A stretch of DNA of 64,000 nucleotides from Reichenbachiella agarivorans (GTDB taxonomy: Bacteria > Bacteroidota > Bacteroidia > Cytophagales > Cyclobacteriaceae), in assembly GCF_025502585.1 (NCBI RefSeq), contig NZ_CP106679.1, positions 1,891,501 through 1,955,500 on the forward strand, in the 5' to 3' direction. Position numbers and translations under genes: made by a program. Shown here in pieces: positions 38,777-46,658 of this stretch (position 1 is the first letter of the stretch; each line of letters starts with the position of its first letter). The notes below the pieces were generated by a model. It was not told where the DNA came from, searched no databases, and saw nothing but the letters and a program-made list of their open reading frames with translations.

Positions 38777-38884
38777 AAACACCCTGTTGAATCAGGTTTT
38801 GTATTAGAGCCAGAGCATTGGAAATATAGTAGTGCTATAGATTATGCAGGAGGAAAAGGGTTATTGGATATCGACTATATTTGA
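38777..38884 (+). pseudogene. Tail of a REP-associated tyrosine transposase (copy A)
   Basis: 36 codons reading PVESGFVLEPEHWKYSSA then DYAGGKGLLDIDYI and a stop. This is the standard C-terminus of Y1/RAYT transposases (NPVxAGFV...WxYSSAxxYA). The rest of the gene is absent, and the sequence is flanked by inverted REP-like palindromes. Confidence 0.75.
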
Positions 38885-38900
38885 CTGTGGCATGACCAAG

Positions 38901-38931
38901 GTACGAGCTGCAAGCTCGCACCAGCAGGGGG
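38901..38931 (-). repeat. Inverted REP-like palindrome
   Basis: GTACGAGCTGCAAGCTCGC plus ACCAGCAGGGGG, an inverted match to the palindrome at 38671. With it, the element brackets the transposase tail. Confidence 0.7.
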
Positions 38932-39071
38932 ATATTAAGGTCAAGAATCTTTTTGAAAAGTTTGACGAAGATGTTGTAAAGGCTGGTTTCGATGCTGAGA
39001 CGGATGTTTTAGAAAAGTTCTTAAAAAGTGATGATACTTGGTTTAATACTATATTTAATAGCTCGTTTTGA
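38929..39071 (+). pseudogene. Truncated C-terminal ORF preceding the propeller-like gene
   Basis: After the repeat an open frame encodes about 46 acidic residues (around NLFEKFDEDVVKAGFDAETD) and ends with a TGA that overlaps the TTG start of the next gene in the sequence TTGA. The 5' part of this gene appears to have been replaced by repeat copy A; the frame can be read back into the repeat but that part is not homologous to protein. The original function is unknown. Confidence 0.4.
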
Positions 39072-40012
39072 AAGAAATAAGTACAATATCGACAGTTTTT
39101 GGTATAATACCAACCAGAGAAAATCTTGTGGCATTTGCTTCAGATGAGGAAAGCGGCTTACGACATGAAGCTTTTTTTGTAAATGTCAAAGACTTTTATA
39201 CAGCTAAATCCTCAGACGAATGTGTAATATTTCAAACTAGCGAATCGGGAGCAGTTTCTTTATTAACTTCAGATTTGCAAACCATGAAATTTGAAGGTGA
39301 TTATAGTATTTTAAAAGCTTTCAAGTTCATAAATGGTTTTATAATAATAGATAGAAAAAGTAAGTCTTATAATTATATTGAACCTCAAGTAGCATCCAGT
39401 ACAGATCTTGGTTTTTACTTTAAAAAGTCCGGGAATTTGGATGAGAGATACTTATTTAAAAGGCTGGGCGATGAAATCACATTATTCTCGTTATCGAAGA
39501 AAGAAGAAATAAGAATCTTTAACATTCCAAGAGATTTTGGCATTGATGCAAGTCCTGCAGAAGGTGTTTTTCATCTAGAGCCAACAATTTATATTCCCCT
39601 TTCCAATGGTCAACTCCTAGCCTTCGATATCTCTACAGACGAATTAAAATGGAAGCAAGAGCGTGTAGGCAGGACTGCTATTTTTGAAGACAAGATTTAC
39701 TGTATAGCGGATTACACCATTAAGGAACTGGATGCAAACACAGGAGAGATTCTGAGACAGGAAAGCATGCAGGGTTTAATAGACACTTACGGCTTTAGAC
39801 CCACTGGAGCACACAAAGTTTATGACGAATACATTTTCATAATGACTTCCGGCAAACCGGGAATGGTTGCTATTTATGATAGGAGAACCTTGAAGTTCCA
39901 GGAAATGCTCAAACTAGATGAGATGATTCCTTTAGGAACAGACCACCTTCACTGGCATAATGGTAAACTTTATATTCTAGATTTTGGGAAGACCCTCCAT
40001 GTTTATGAATGA
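39068..40012 (+). CDS. Hypothetical beta-propeller (PQQ/WD-like) protein
   Basis: 314 residues, TTG start coupled to the previous stop. There is no signal peptide. Repeating beta-strand units such as PLSNGQLLAFDISTDELKWK and KIYCIADYTIKELDANTGEIL resemble PQQ-type propeller blades. The gene is AT-rich and sits as a cassette between two direct repeats, which points to horizontal acquisition. Together with the truncated upstream frame it could be the surviving partner of a two-gene unit (for example an immunity-like protein), but nothing in the sequence proves this. Confidence 0.5.
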   Translation: MKEISTISTVFGIIPTRENLVAFASDEESGLRHEAFFVNVKDFYTAKSSDECVIFQTSESGAVSLLTSDLQTMKFEGDYSILKAFKFINGFIIIDRKSKSYNYIEPQVASSTDLGFYFKKSGNLDERYLFKRLGDEITLFSLSKKEEIRIFNIPRDFGIDASPAEGVFHLEPTIYIPLSNGQLLAFDISTDELKWKQERVGRTAIFEDKIYCIADYTIKELDANTGEILRQESMQGLIDTYGFRPTGAHKVYDEYIFIMTSGKPGMVAIYDRRTLKFQEMLKLDEMIPLGTDHLHWHNGKLYILDFGKTLHVYE

Positions 40013-40255
40013 GATTCCTCCTCCACTGGTCGTAGAATAGAAATCACTAGGCGTAGTATTCACTACGTCTTCTTATCATTGGGGCAGAAGGTAGGGTTCT
40101 CACCTTGTCACTCTGAGGTTCTCGAAGAGTGGACAAGCCGTGCCGAAGCATCAGCACTACCTGCCTATGGTTCGAGTTTACCCGCCGAGGCGTGTACCTC
40201 ACCATGACAGGGAGAGACTAGAGGAAAAGGGTACAGAACAGCAGCTCCACTGGTC
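40013..40255. repeat. Intergenic repeat fragments
   Basis: Contains a short partial copy of the repeat start (40031-40085, with ATCACTAGGCGTAGTATTC) and the 20-mer CCACTGGTCGTAGAATAGAA at 40024 that recurs at 40248. No gene is apparent. Confidence 0.6.
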
Positions 40256-40857
40256 GTAGAATAGAAAATCACTAGGTGTAGTATTCACTACGCCTTCTCA
40301 TCATTGAGAGGCAGGAAGCAACATTTAGTAAATGCCGTATTGATCAAAGACAGTAACCCCTTGTCGTACCATTAGCTAAGATACAAAATGCAGAAAGGTG
40401 TCCGCCCGTTGTTGACATTTTACAGAGTGCATGGATCTTGTATTGTTTAGATCAGGGTCACTGTATTGCGCAAGAAAACTTCTTTGCTATTGCCCAAAAG
40501 ATTAAGTCGCAATGCAATTGCGATCCAGCAGCTATGACACGATTGATCCGACTCAGGGGTAGCAGAATCAGTAACACTAGAAAACAAAAAAGCCACCCCC
40601 GCTGGCGCAAGCTTGTAGCTTGTGCTGTACATTCCACAAATCATCTGCTGCCTTTTAATCCAGTTACTTATCTTTAGGAGATGAGTAGGAAATACAAGTT
40701 TCAAAACGCCCTGTTGAATCAGGTTTTGTATTAGAGCCAGAGCATTGGAAATATAGTAGTGCGATAGATTATGCAGGAGGAAAAGGGCTACTAGAGATAG
40801 ACTATATTTGACTGTGGCATGACCAAGGTACGAGCTGCAAGCTCGCACCAGCGGGGG
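40256..40857 (+). repeat. Direct repeat copy B, with REP-like ends
   Basis: Same order as copy A: shared core, REP-like palindrome (40595-40624), filler, transposase tail (40704-40811) and inverted REP-like palindrome (40828-40857). It differs from A by scattered substitutions. Confidence 0.9.
40704..40811 (+). pseudogene. Tail of a REP-associated tyrosine transposase (copy B)
   Basis: 36 codons almost identical to the fragment at 38777, reading PVESGFVLEPEHWKYSSA and ending LEIDYI stop. It is part of repeat copy B. Confidence 0.75.
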
Positions 40858-41097
40858 GTGCTATGGATGTTTGAGCGAGCTGGAAAGAAAAATATAAGGA
40901 ATGGAGCTTTTCAGTTGTGGCAACAACACAATCATCCAGTAGAATTATCCACCAATGAAATAATAGATCAGCGGTTGGACTATGTGCACAACAATCCAGT
41001 AGAGGCAGGGTTTGTATATAAGCCAGAAGACTGGGTATGGAGTAGTGCCAGACAGTATGCAGGTGAAATCGGCGAACTAGATATCAGTTATGTGTAA
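40858..41097 (+). pseudogene. C-terminal third of a second RAYT transposase
   Basis: Open frame starting just after the REP-like palindrome with WMFERAGKKN, then FQLWQQHNHPVEL, DQRLDYVHNNPVEAGFV and WSSARQYAGE. These are the conserved last blocks of REP-associated tyrosine transposases (Y1_Tnp). The catalytic HUH and Tyr regions are missing, so it is inactive. It is a different, less decayed relative of the tails inside repeats A and B. Confidence 0.85.
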
Positions 41098-41319
41098 TCG
41101 AGCGGACGCTCTTCCGATAGATAGGGTATGGTGGACGAGAGGGTTTATACTAGACACAATAAACATTCGAACGAGAATAGTTAAAATCTGTAACATCTCG
41201 TTGACCAAATCAAACGTATACACGATTTTCTCTTTTACTAAGAAAATTTATTTCTATAACTCAAAGCAGAAATATACTAATCCAATTAAATATTATAGAA
41301 CCTTAAAAGGGTAAAACAA
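41098..41319. other. AT-rich intergenic stretch before the DHFR-family gene
   Basis: 222 bp, markedly richer in A/T than the flanking repeats, presumably the imported promoter region of the next gene. It includes an isolated TGTAAC at about 41190 without the four-site array. Confidence 0.4.
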
Positions 41320-41853
41320 ATGCGAAAATTATCACTCTTTATTGCAACAAGTTTAGACGGATACATAGCAAAACCAAATGATGACCTCAGCTTCTTAAAA
41401 TTAGTAGAAAAAGAAGGTGAAGATTATGGGTATGCAAAATTCACAGACACAATAGATACCTTAATTATCGGTAGGAAAACATATGATTATGTAGTCCGCG
41501 AAATCGGATCATCTCACTATGACAATGGAGAAAGAGATGTGTATATAATAACAAGAACTAAAAAACCAAATGCTGGTAAGACAAAGTTCTTCACAGGAAA
41601 TTTATCTGAGTTGGTGCTTCAACTAAAAAGCGAAAGCGGAAAAAATATCTATTGTGATGGAGGTGCAGAAATCGTCAACGAATTATTGAAGAATGATTTG
41701 ATTGATGAAATGATTATTTCAATTATCCCGATATTATTGGGTAATGGTACAAGACTTTTTAAAGATGGAAGGCCTGAACAAATGCTTGAATTTGTTACTT
41801 CGAAAACATTTGATACAGGATTGGTACAATTACAATACAAACGAAAAAGTTAA
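41320..41853 (+). CDS. Dihydrofolate reductase / RibD-C family protein
   Basis: 177 residues, no signal peptide. N-terminal LSLFIATSLDGYIAKPNDD and GRKTYD, a central KNIYCDGGAEIVNELLKNDLIDEM and IIPILLGNGTRLF are the hallmarks of the DHFR/RibD C-terminal family that reduces pteridine- or pyrimidine-type substrates with NADPH. The family includes many stand-alone accessory enzymes of unknown substrate, so a role in folate synthesis should not be assumed. Low G+C and position between direct repeats B and C mark it as a cassette. Confidence 0.88.
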   Translation: MRKLSLFIATSLDGYIAKPNDDLSFLKLVEKEGEDYGYAKFTDTIDTLIIGRKTYDYVVREIGSSHYDNGERDVYIITRTKKPNAGKTKFFTGNLSELVLQLKSESGKNIYCDGGAEIVNELLKNDLIDEMIISIIPILLGNGTRLFKDGRPEQMLEFVTSKTFDTGLVQLQYKRKS

Positions 41854-41860
41854 ACAGCAC

Positions 41861-41936
41861 ATCCTGCCCCACTCGGGGTAGGATGCTCAAAAGCAATGAC
41901 TAGGCGAGGTTTGTAACTTCACCTAGTCACTGAGCA
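41861..41936 (+). terminator. Two nested inverted repeats after the DHFR-family gene
   Basis: ATCCTGCCCC / GGGGTAGGAT with a 4-nt loop (41861-41884), then TGCTCA...GACTAGG / CCTAGTC...TGAGCA (41884-41936). No T run follows, so transcription termination is only one option; the second lies at the edge of repeat copy C. Confidence 0.45.
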
Positions 41937-42276
41937 TAGAGTAAAAAATCACTAGGCGTAGTATTCACTACGCCTTCTTATCATTGAGAGGCAGGAAGCA
42001 ACATTTAGTAAATGCGGTATTGATCAAAGACAGTAACCCCTTGTCGTACCATTAGCTAAGATCCAAAATGTAGAAGGGTGTCCGCCCGTTGTTGACATTT
42101 TACAGAGTGCATGGATCTTGTGTTGTTTAGATCAGGGTCACTGTATTGCGCAAGAAAACTTCTTTGCTATTGCCCAAAAGATTAAGTCGCAATGCAATTG
42201 CGATCCAGCAGCTATGACACGATTGATCCGACTCAGGGGTAGCAGAATCAGTAACACTAGAAAACAAAAAAGCCAC
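41937..42276 (+). repeat. Direct repeat copy C next to tRNA-Glu
   Basis: About 340 bp matching the first part of copies A and B. It runs straight into the tRNA-Glu terminator stem, where A and B instead continue into REP-like sequence. This suggests that C is the parental location and A and B are derived copies. Confidence 0.9.
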
Positions 42277-42295
42277 TCTATTGAGTGGCTTTTTG
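42266..42295 (-). terminator. Terminator of tRNA-Glu
   Basis: AGCCACTC / GAGTGGCT with a 4-nt loop, with A run on the plus-strand side giving a U run on the tRNA strand. Confidence 0.85.
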
Positions 42296-42298
42296 AAG

Positions 42299-42370
42299 TA
42301 GTCCGTAGGGGAATCGAACCCCTGTTACCAGGATGAAAACCTGGCGTCCTAACCCCTAGACGAACGGACC
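42299..42370 (-). tRNA. tRNA-Glu (anticodon TTC)
   Basis: 72-nt cloverleaf on the minus strand: acceptor GGTCCGT / ACGGACT, anticodon stem CCAGG / CCTGG enclosing the loop TTTTCAT (anticodon TTC), T arm with GTTCGATTC between GGGG and CCCC. The discriminator base is A and CCA is not encoded. It lies divergently to the DUF389 gene and is followed by its own terminator and repeat copy C. Confidence 0.96.
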
Positions 42371-42513
42371 ATTTCGTAATGGAGTGCAAAGATAATTTTC
42401 CTTTTTTCTTTTCCAAATATTGACCTCTTCTTTTTTTAATTTCTCTGGAAAATATTTTCTAAAATCATTACGTCGGTGATATTTTTTGATCCAAATCCAA
42501 TTATGTTTATAGC

Positions 42514-43890
42514 ATGGAAAACACACGTTTGAAATTTCTGGCGTCACTGAAATCATATCTCAATGAGTTGTTTGATCTCAAGCAAGACTCTGAAAGAGAG
42601 AGTACCACTGTTTCGGAGATTCGCAAGGGAATCGTCTTTAGAGGAGCCAATCTCTGGATTTTGATATTTGCCATTCTGATCGCTTCTATTGGGTTGAATG
42701 TCAACTCCACAGCGGTCATCATTGGTGCCATGTTGATCTCTCCACTCATGGGGCCTATTATGGGGATTGGTTTGGGAGCTGGAATCAATGATTTCGAGCT
42801 AATCAAACGAGCGTTTATGAACCTCAGCGTGGCAGTGCTGATCAGTGTGTCTACTTCTGCCTTGTATTTTGCCATTACGCCGCTGCACGAGGCACAGTCC
42901 GAATTGCTCGCACGTACGACACCTACACTTTGGGATGTGTTGATTGCCTTGTTTGGTGGACTGGCAGGTATCATTGCTGGCTCTCGCAAAGAGAAATCCA
43001 ATGCGATCCCAGGTGTGGCTATCGCCACGGCACTCATGCCTCCCTTGTGCACTGCAGGATATGGTTTGGCCAATGGCAACTGGTACTATTTTATTGGGGC
43101 TTTTTATTTGTTCTTTATCAATTCGGTTTTTATCAGTGTGTCTACTTTTTTGATCGTTCGTTTTCTCAAGTTTAGAAAGAACCAGTTTGAGTCTCCTGCG
43201 ATCGAAAAGCGAGTGAAAACCTCCATTTTGGTATTTGTGATTGTGACCATTATTCCTAGTGTGTACTTGGCGTACAATGTGGTGAGAGGGACGATTTTTG
43301 AACAGAATGCGAAGAATTTTATCAGCAGTAGTTTTAACATGGAGCAGACTCAGGTGATCAGTCAGAGGTATTTTCTCGATCAGGACAAGGAAGTGATCGA
43401 GGTGACCCTCTATGGTAAACCTCTCGATCAAACTGCCATCCAATACATCCGTGAAAAAATGCCGCTGCACGGACTGCACAATGGAGACCTCCGAATCAAA
43501 CAAGGCTATCAGGAGGATCTGCAAGAAAAGACCATGAAAGAATTTGAAAAAATGGGTGAAAACCTCAAATTCAAAATCATAGAGGATATGTATGCCAAAA
43601 GTGAGGAGGTAATCAAGACGAAAGATGAGAGGATTGCCTTCTTAGAAAACCAAGTAGCCAAAATGCACCTGCATACTTATCCGATTCAGGACATCGAAAA
43701 AGAGTTGTCGGTACAATATCCCGCATTGAAATCACTCGCTTTGGGTGAGTTGATCAATCACAACATGGATACGATCTGTTACGCTTTTGTAGACTACAAA
43801 ACCAAACTCTATCGATCAGACCGACAGAAAATAGAGAAATGGTTGCAAGTGCGAACCAAAGCTGATAGCCTCATCGTGGTGATACAATAG
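42514..43890 (+). CDS. DUF389 / TIGR00341 family membrane protein
   Basis: 458 residues. The N-terminal half has six hydrophobic segments (about residues 45-235) including IASIGLNVNSTAVIIGAMLISPLMGP and ALFGGLAGIIAG, quoted only as landmark blocks, which is the DUF389 signature. The C-terminal half (about 250-458) is soluble with a coiled-coil-like EKMGENLKFKIIEDMYAK region and a BON-like end. The function of the family is unsettled. It is divergent from tRNA-Glu with 143 bp between them. Confidence 0.88.
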   Translation: MENTRLKFLASLKSYLNELFDLKQDSERESTTVSEIRKGIVFRGANLWILIFAILIASIGLNVNSTAVIIGAMLISPLMGPIMGIGLGAGINDFELIKRAFMNLSVAVLISVSTSALYFAITPLHEAQSELLARTTPTLWDVLIALFGGLAGIIAGSRKEKSNAIPGVAIATALMPPLCTAGYGLANGNWYYFIGAFYLFFINSVFISVSTFLIVRFLKFRKNQFESPAIEKRVKTSILVFVIVTIIPSVYLAYNVVRGTIFEQNAKNFISSSFNMEQTQVISQRYFLDQDKEVIEVTLYGKPLDQTAIQYIREKMPLHGLHNGDLRIKQGYQEDLQEKTMKEFEKMGENLKFKIIEDMYAKSEEVIKTKDERIAFLENQVAKMHLHTYPIQDIEKELSVQYPALKSLALGELINHNMDTICYAFVDYKTKLYRSDRQKIEKWLQVRTKADSLIVVIQ

Positions 43891-44008
43891 AGTCAGATAG
43901 TGTCTGTTTGAATATGTACAGGGTGAATTCTCCCATGATTTTCTATTCCCCTCAGATTTGCCCTACCAAAATATGGATGGAACCGCTTTTTTGAGATAGG
44001 TTTGAATC

Positions 44009-45172
44009 ATGAAATTGATAGAAGTCATCTCTGCTGCCCAAAAGAAAGAATTTGTTCAAATGCCTGTCCGGTTGTACCGAGATGAAAAGCATTGGATTCG
44101 TCCGTTGGACAAGGACGTCAATTGGGTTTTTGATCCAGAGTTGAACAAAACCTACAACCACGGGACTTGTGTGAGGTGGTTGCTGGTCGATGGTGCCGAG
44201 ACAATCGGCCGAATAGCGGCTTTTGTCAATGAAAAAACAGCAAGCAAAGACAATGATCAACCAACAGGGGGGCTAGGTTTTTTTGAGTGTATCAATGACC
44301 AAAGGGCAGCCAATTTGCTTTTTGACCGAGCCAAAGACTGGTTAATAGAGCAGGGCATGGAAGCCATGGATGGCCCTATCAATTTCGGCGATCGTGACAA
44401 ATGGTGGGGGCTCCTTGTAGATGGGTTTGACATTGATCCCAATTACCAGTGCAATTATCACTTTCCCTATTACCAGACTCTCTTCGAAAACTATGGGTTC
44501 GAAGTTTACTTCAAGCAATTTACCTTCATTCGCTCTACCTTCGATCCTTTCCATCCCAGAATCCAACACAAGGCGGAAGTATTGAACCAAGATCCTAATT
44601 ACACCTTTGAGCACATGAAACTCAAGCAGCTGGATAAATATGCAGAGGACTTTAGGTTGGTGTATAATCAGGCTTGGGCACATCATGATGGCGTGGTAGA
44701 AATGACCAAAGAGCAGTCCACTGCTATCATGAAGCAGATGAAACCGATTTTGGATGAAAAGATTATTTGGTTTGCATATTACAAAGGAGAGCCGGTGGCA
44801 TTTTATGTCAATTTGCCTGAAGTGAATCAGATTTTTAAGCACGTCAATGGCAAATTGGATTTGATTGGCAAGTTGAAGTTCGTCTGGCACAAATGGAGAA
44901 AGACGAATAAGAAAATGCTAGGCTTGGTTTTTGGAGTGGTGCCAGCGCATCAAGGCAAGGGACTAGACGGTGCACTCGTGATGGCCACAGCCCAAATGGT
45001 ACAACAAGACTACAAGCGATACCCTATTCTAGAGATGAATTGGATCGGGGACTTTAACAGAAAGATGATTTTGGTTGTCAAACAAATAGGTGGAGAAATA
45101 GGCAAAACTCATCATACATACAGGTATCTTTTTGACAGGAACAAACCTTTTCAGCGCATGCCTATCAAGTGA
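44009..45172 (+). CDS. GNAT-like acyltransferase domain protein
   Basis: 387 residues, soluble. The C-terminal half contains GLVFGVVPAHQGKGLDGALVMATAQMV, broken here by family-typical residues, matching the acetyl-CoA-binding motif A (Q/R-x-x-G-x-G/A) of GNAT folds; the N-terminal half (about 1-190) with GPINFGDRDKWWGLLVDGFD is characteristic of a conserved Bacteroidota group usually annotated as GNAT family. Substrate unknown. It ends 62 bp before the ECF sigma gene. Confidence 0.7.
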   Translation: MKLIEVISAAQKKEFVQMPVRLYRDEKHWIRPLDKDVNWVFDPELNKTYNHGTCVRWLLVDGAETIGRIAAFVNEKTASKDNDQPTGGLGFFECINDQRAANLLFDRAKDWLIEQGMEAMDGPINFGDRDKWWGLLVDGFDIDPNYQCNYHFPYYQTLFENYGFEVYFKQFTFIRSTFDPFHPRIQHKAEVLNQDPNYTFEHMKLKQLDKYAEDFRLVYNQAWAHHDGVVEMTKEQSTAIMKQMKPILDEKIIWFAYYKGEPVAFYVNLPEVNQIFKHVNGKLDLIGKLKFVWHKWRKTNKKMLGLVFGVVPAHQGKGLDGALVMATAQMVQQDYKRYPILEMNWIGDFNRKMILVVKQIGGEIGKTHHTYRYLFDRNKPFQRMPIK

Positions 45173-45234
45173 TTTTGTTTCATTTGTAATAAGATGACCA
45201 TTTTTGCGACTAACCACCCGAACCCAAAAATTGA

Positions 45235-45720
45235 ATGAAGTCGGATTTCCAATTTTTCTTGAATGAACATCATCGGATCATCGCCAAAGTCTGTAGGATT
45301 TATACAGATACGGCTGAGGATTTCAATGATTATTATCAGGAATGTGTGATTCAACTTTGGCGCTCATTCGATACGTTCAGAGGAGCTTCCAAGCTGTCTA
45401 CATGGGTTTATCGGGTTTGTTTGAATGTGTGTTTGTCTCAGCTCAGGAGCAAAAAGAAGAACCTGACAGTGGCACGGGAAAATCTACCCGATACCATTGA
45501 TGATAATGATGGGATAGAAGAGGAACAGTTGACGATGCTATATACGGCCATCAAGGCTCTCAAAGAGTCCGATCGAGCAATCATACTGTTGTATTTGGAA
45601 GAGCGTAGTTACAAAGAAATGGCAGATATCTTGGGTATCACCGTGACCAATGTGGGAGCAAAGGTCAACCGTGTGAAAATCCAATTAAAGAAAATTATAG
45701 ATGGAAGAACTGGATATTAA
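45235..45720 (+). CDS. ECF-type RNA polymerase sigma factor
   Basis: 161 residues with sigma region 2 (about 5-75: DYYQECVIQLWRSFDTFRG, TWVYRVCLNVCLSQLR) and region 4 helix-turn-helix (about 100-155: RAIILLYLEERSYKEMADIL, GVTVTNVGAKVNRVKIQLKK-like). It directs RNA polymerase to a stress- or envelope-related regulon. Its 3' end overlaps by 20 bp the next gene, which encodes a membrane protein that could act as its regulator. Confidence 0.92.
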   Translation: MKSDFQFFLNEHHRIIAKVCRIYTDTAEDFNDYYQECVIQLWRSFDTFRGASKLSTWVYRVCLNVCLSQLRSKKKNLTVARENLPDTIDDNDGIEEEQLTMLYTAIKALKESDRAIILLYLEERSYKEMADILGITVTNVGAKVNRVKIQLKKIIDGRTGY

Positions 45721-46306
45721 GCAGATTTGGAAGCAGGGAGGAAAGGAGCAATCTTTTAGCTATTCGGATGAGGCAATCGAACGGATTGTCCGTCAGCAGC
45801 CGCAAAACATCGTTTCTCGTTTTGTGAGTGTACTCAGAAAGGAACGCTGGGCCAATTTGATCGTACTGTCTGCTCTGGCTATTTATTTATTGCTTGCTTC
45901 TTATTGGGGCTTTGCTGCACTGGTGATTTTGATGGATGCAGCTTTCTTTTTCTATTATTATTTTTTGATTCAAAAACTGGACAGAGAATTTATTGACAAC
46001 AATGTGGTCCAATATCTCAAGGATGTCCATCAGAGCATCTGTAGATTCAATCGGCATTTCAAGATCACCTTAGTTGTCATTGGTGCTGCTTCTGTAGGCT
46101 TCTGGTTTTACCTTGGCTATGGTAAGTATGACGATGTTTCCATCATGATGGAGCAAATATCCTGGGCACGCTGGAGTATGGCACTGGTGGTCACGTTGGG
46201 GTGCATCGTACTGGCTTTTTATATGTTTGGTCAGATGTATGGCAAAAAGGCCAAAATGATCAAAAGTATGGTTGAATCCCTCGACCAAGAAGAAACAGAC
46301 AGCTAA
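45701..46306 (+). CDS. Membrane protein, putative partner of the ECF sigma factor
   Basis: 201 residues with a soluble N-terminus (about 1-45), two membrane segments around 50-90 and two more around 125-180, then a charged tail. The start overlaps the sigma gene in a different frame, indicating translational coupling. It has no zinc-binding anti-sigma motif, so an anti-sigma function is only inferred from position. Confidence 0.65.
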   Translation: MEELDIKQIWKQGGKEQSFSYSDEAIERIVRQQPQNIVSRFVSVLRKERWANLIVLSALAIYLLLASYWGFAALVILMDAAFFFYYYFLIQKLDREFIDNNVVQYLKDVHQSICRFNRHFKITLVVIGAASVGFWFYLGYGKYDDVSIMMEQISWARWSMALVVTLGCIVLAFYMFGQMYGKKAKMIKSMVESLDQEETDS

Positions 46307-46656
46307 GCTGTCTGTAAATCATTGGCTATTTTTAAGATTTCATTGTAAGAGATGCCCATGTGCGAGTTGTCATAGATGGCTTTGCCATCGGACAAGATCA
46401 GTACCTGAGGTGACTGGTGCTCCACGCCGAGATCAGCAGCGATTTGATTAGAAACCTCACGGTAGGCAATCAAATCCAAATAATAGGGCTTTAGGGGATT
46501 GATTTCGTCTTGGTTCCAAGACCTCTCTAGTCGGTTGAGTGCCATGCTGCTGATGCTGCACCTGGTACTGTGTTTGAAAATCATCACGGGATGATCTGTT
46601 GACTCTGCGATGATGGCTTTAAGTTGGTTGGTGGTTGATAATGTTTCCCAATTCAT
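46303..46656 (-). CDS. ytxJ: YtxJ-like bacillithiol-system redox protein
   Basis: 117 residues, thioredoxin fold. FKHSTRCSISSMALNRLER contains the single active-site Cys33 and is the signature of the YtxJ/DUF2847 family, monothiol proteins proposed to remove bacillithiol from modified proteins. GVEHQSPQVLIL supplies the cis-Pro region. Cytoplasmic. It overlaps the end of the preceding plus-strand gene by 4 bp in convergent orientation and follows the repeat-protein gene by 2 bp. Confidence 0.9.
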   Translation of the reverse strand: MNWETLSTTNQLKAIIAESTDHPVMIFKHSTRCSISSMALNRLERSWNQDEINPLKPYYLDLIAYREVSNQIAADLGVEHQSPQVLILSDGKAIYDNSHMGISYNEILKIANDLQTA

Positions 46657-46658
46657 AA

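Larger units (their letters stand above)
38332..38928 (+). repeat. Direct repeat copy A (tRNA-Glu-linked), with REP-like ends
   Basis: About 600 bp nearly identical to copy B at 40256-40857; its first 340 bp are also in copy C at 41937-42276. The shared core (38397-38670) ends in AAAAAAGCCAC, which is one arm of the tRNA-Glu terminator in copy C. Beyond it comes a REP-like palindrome (38671-38700), unique filler, a transposase tail and an inverted REP-like palindrome (38901-38931). Confidence 0.9.

Noticed and set aside
42507-43524. Long open frames antisense to the DUF389 gene
   Set aside because: The plus-strand frame has clear family motifs and membrane segments; antisense frames are shadows.
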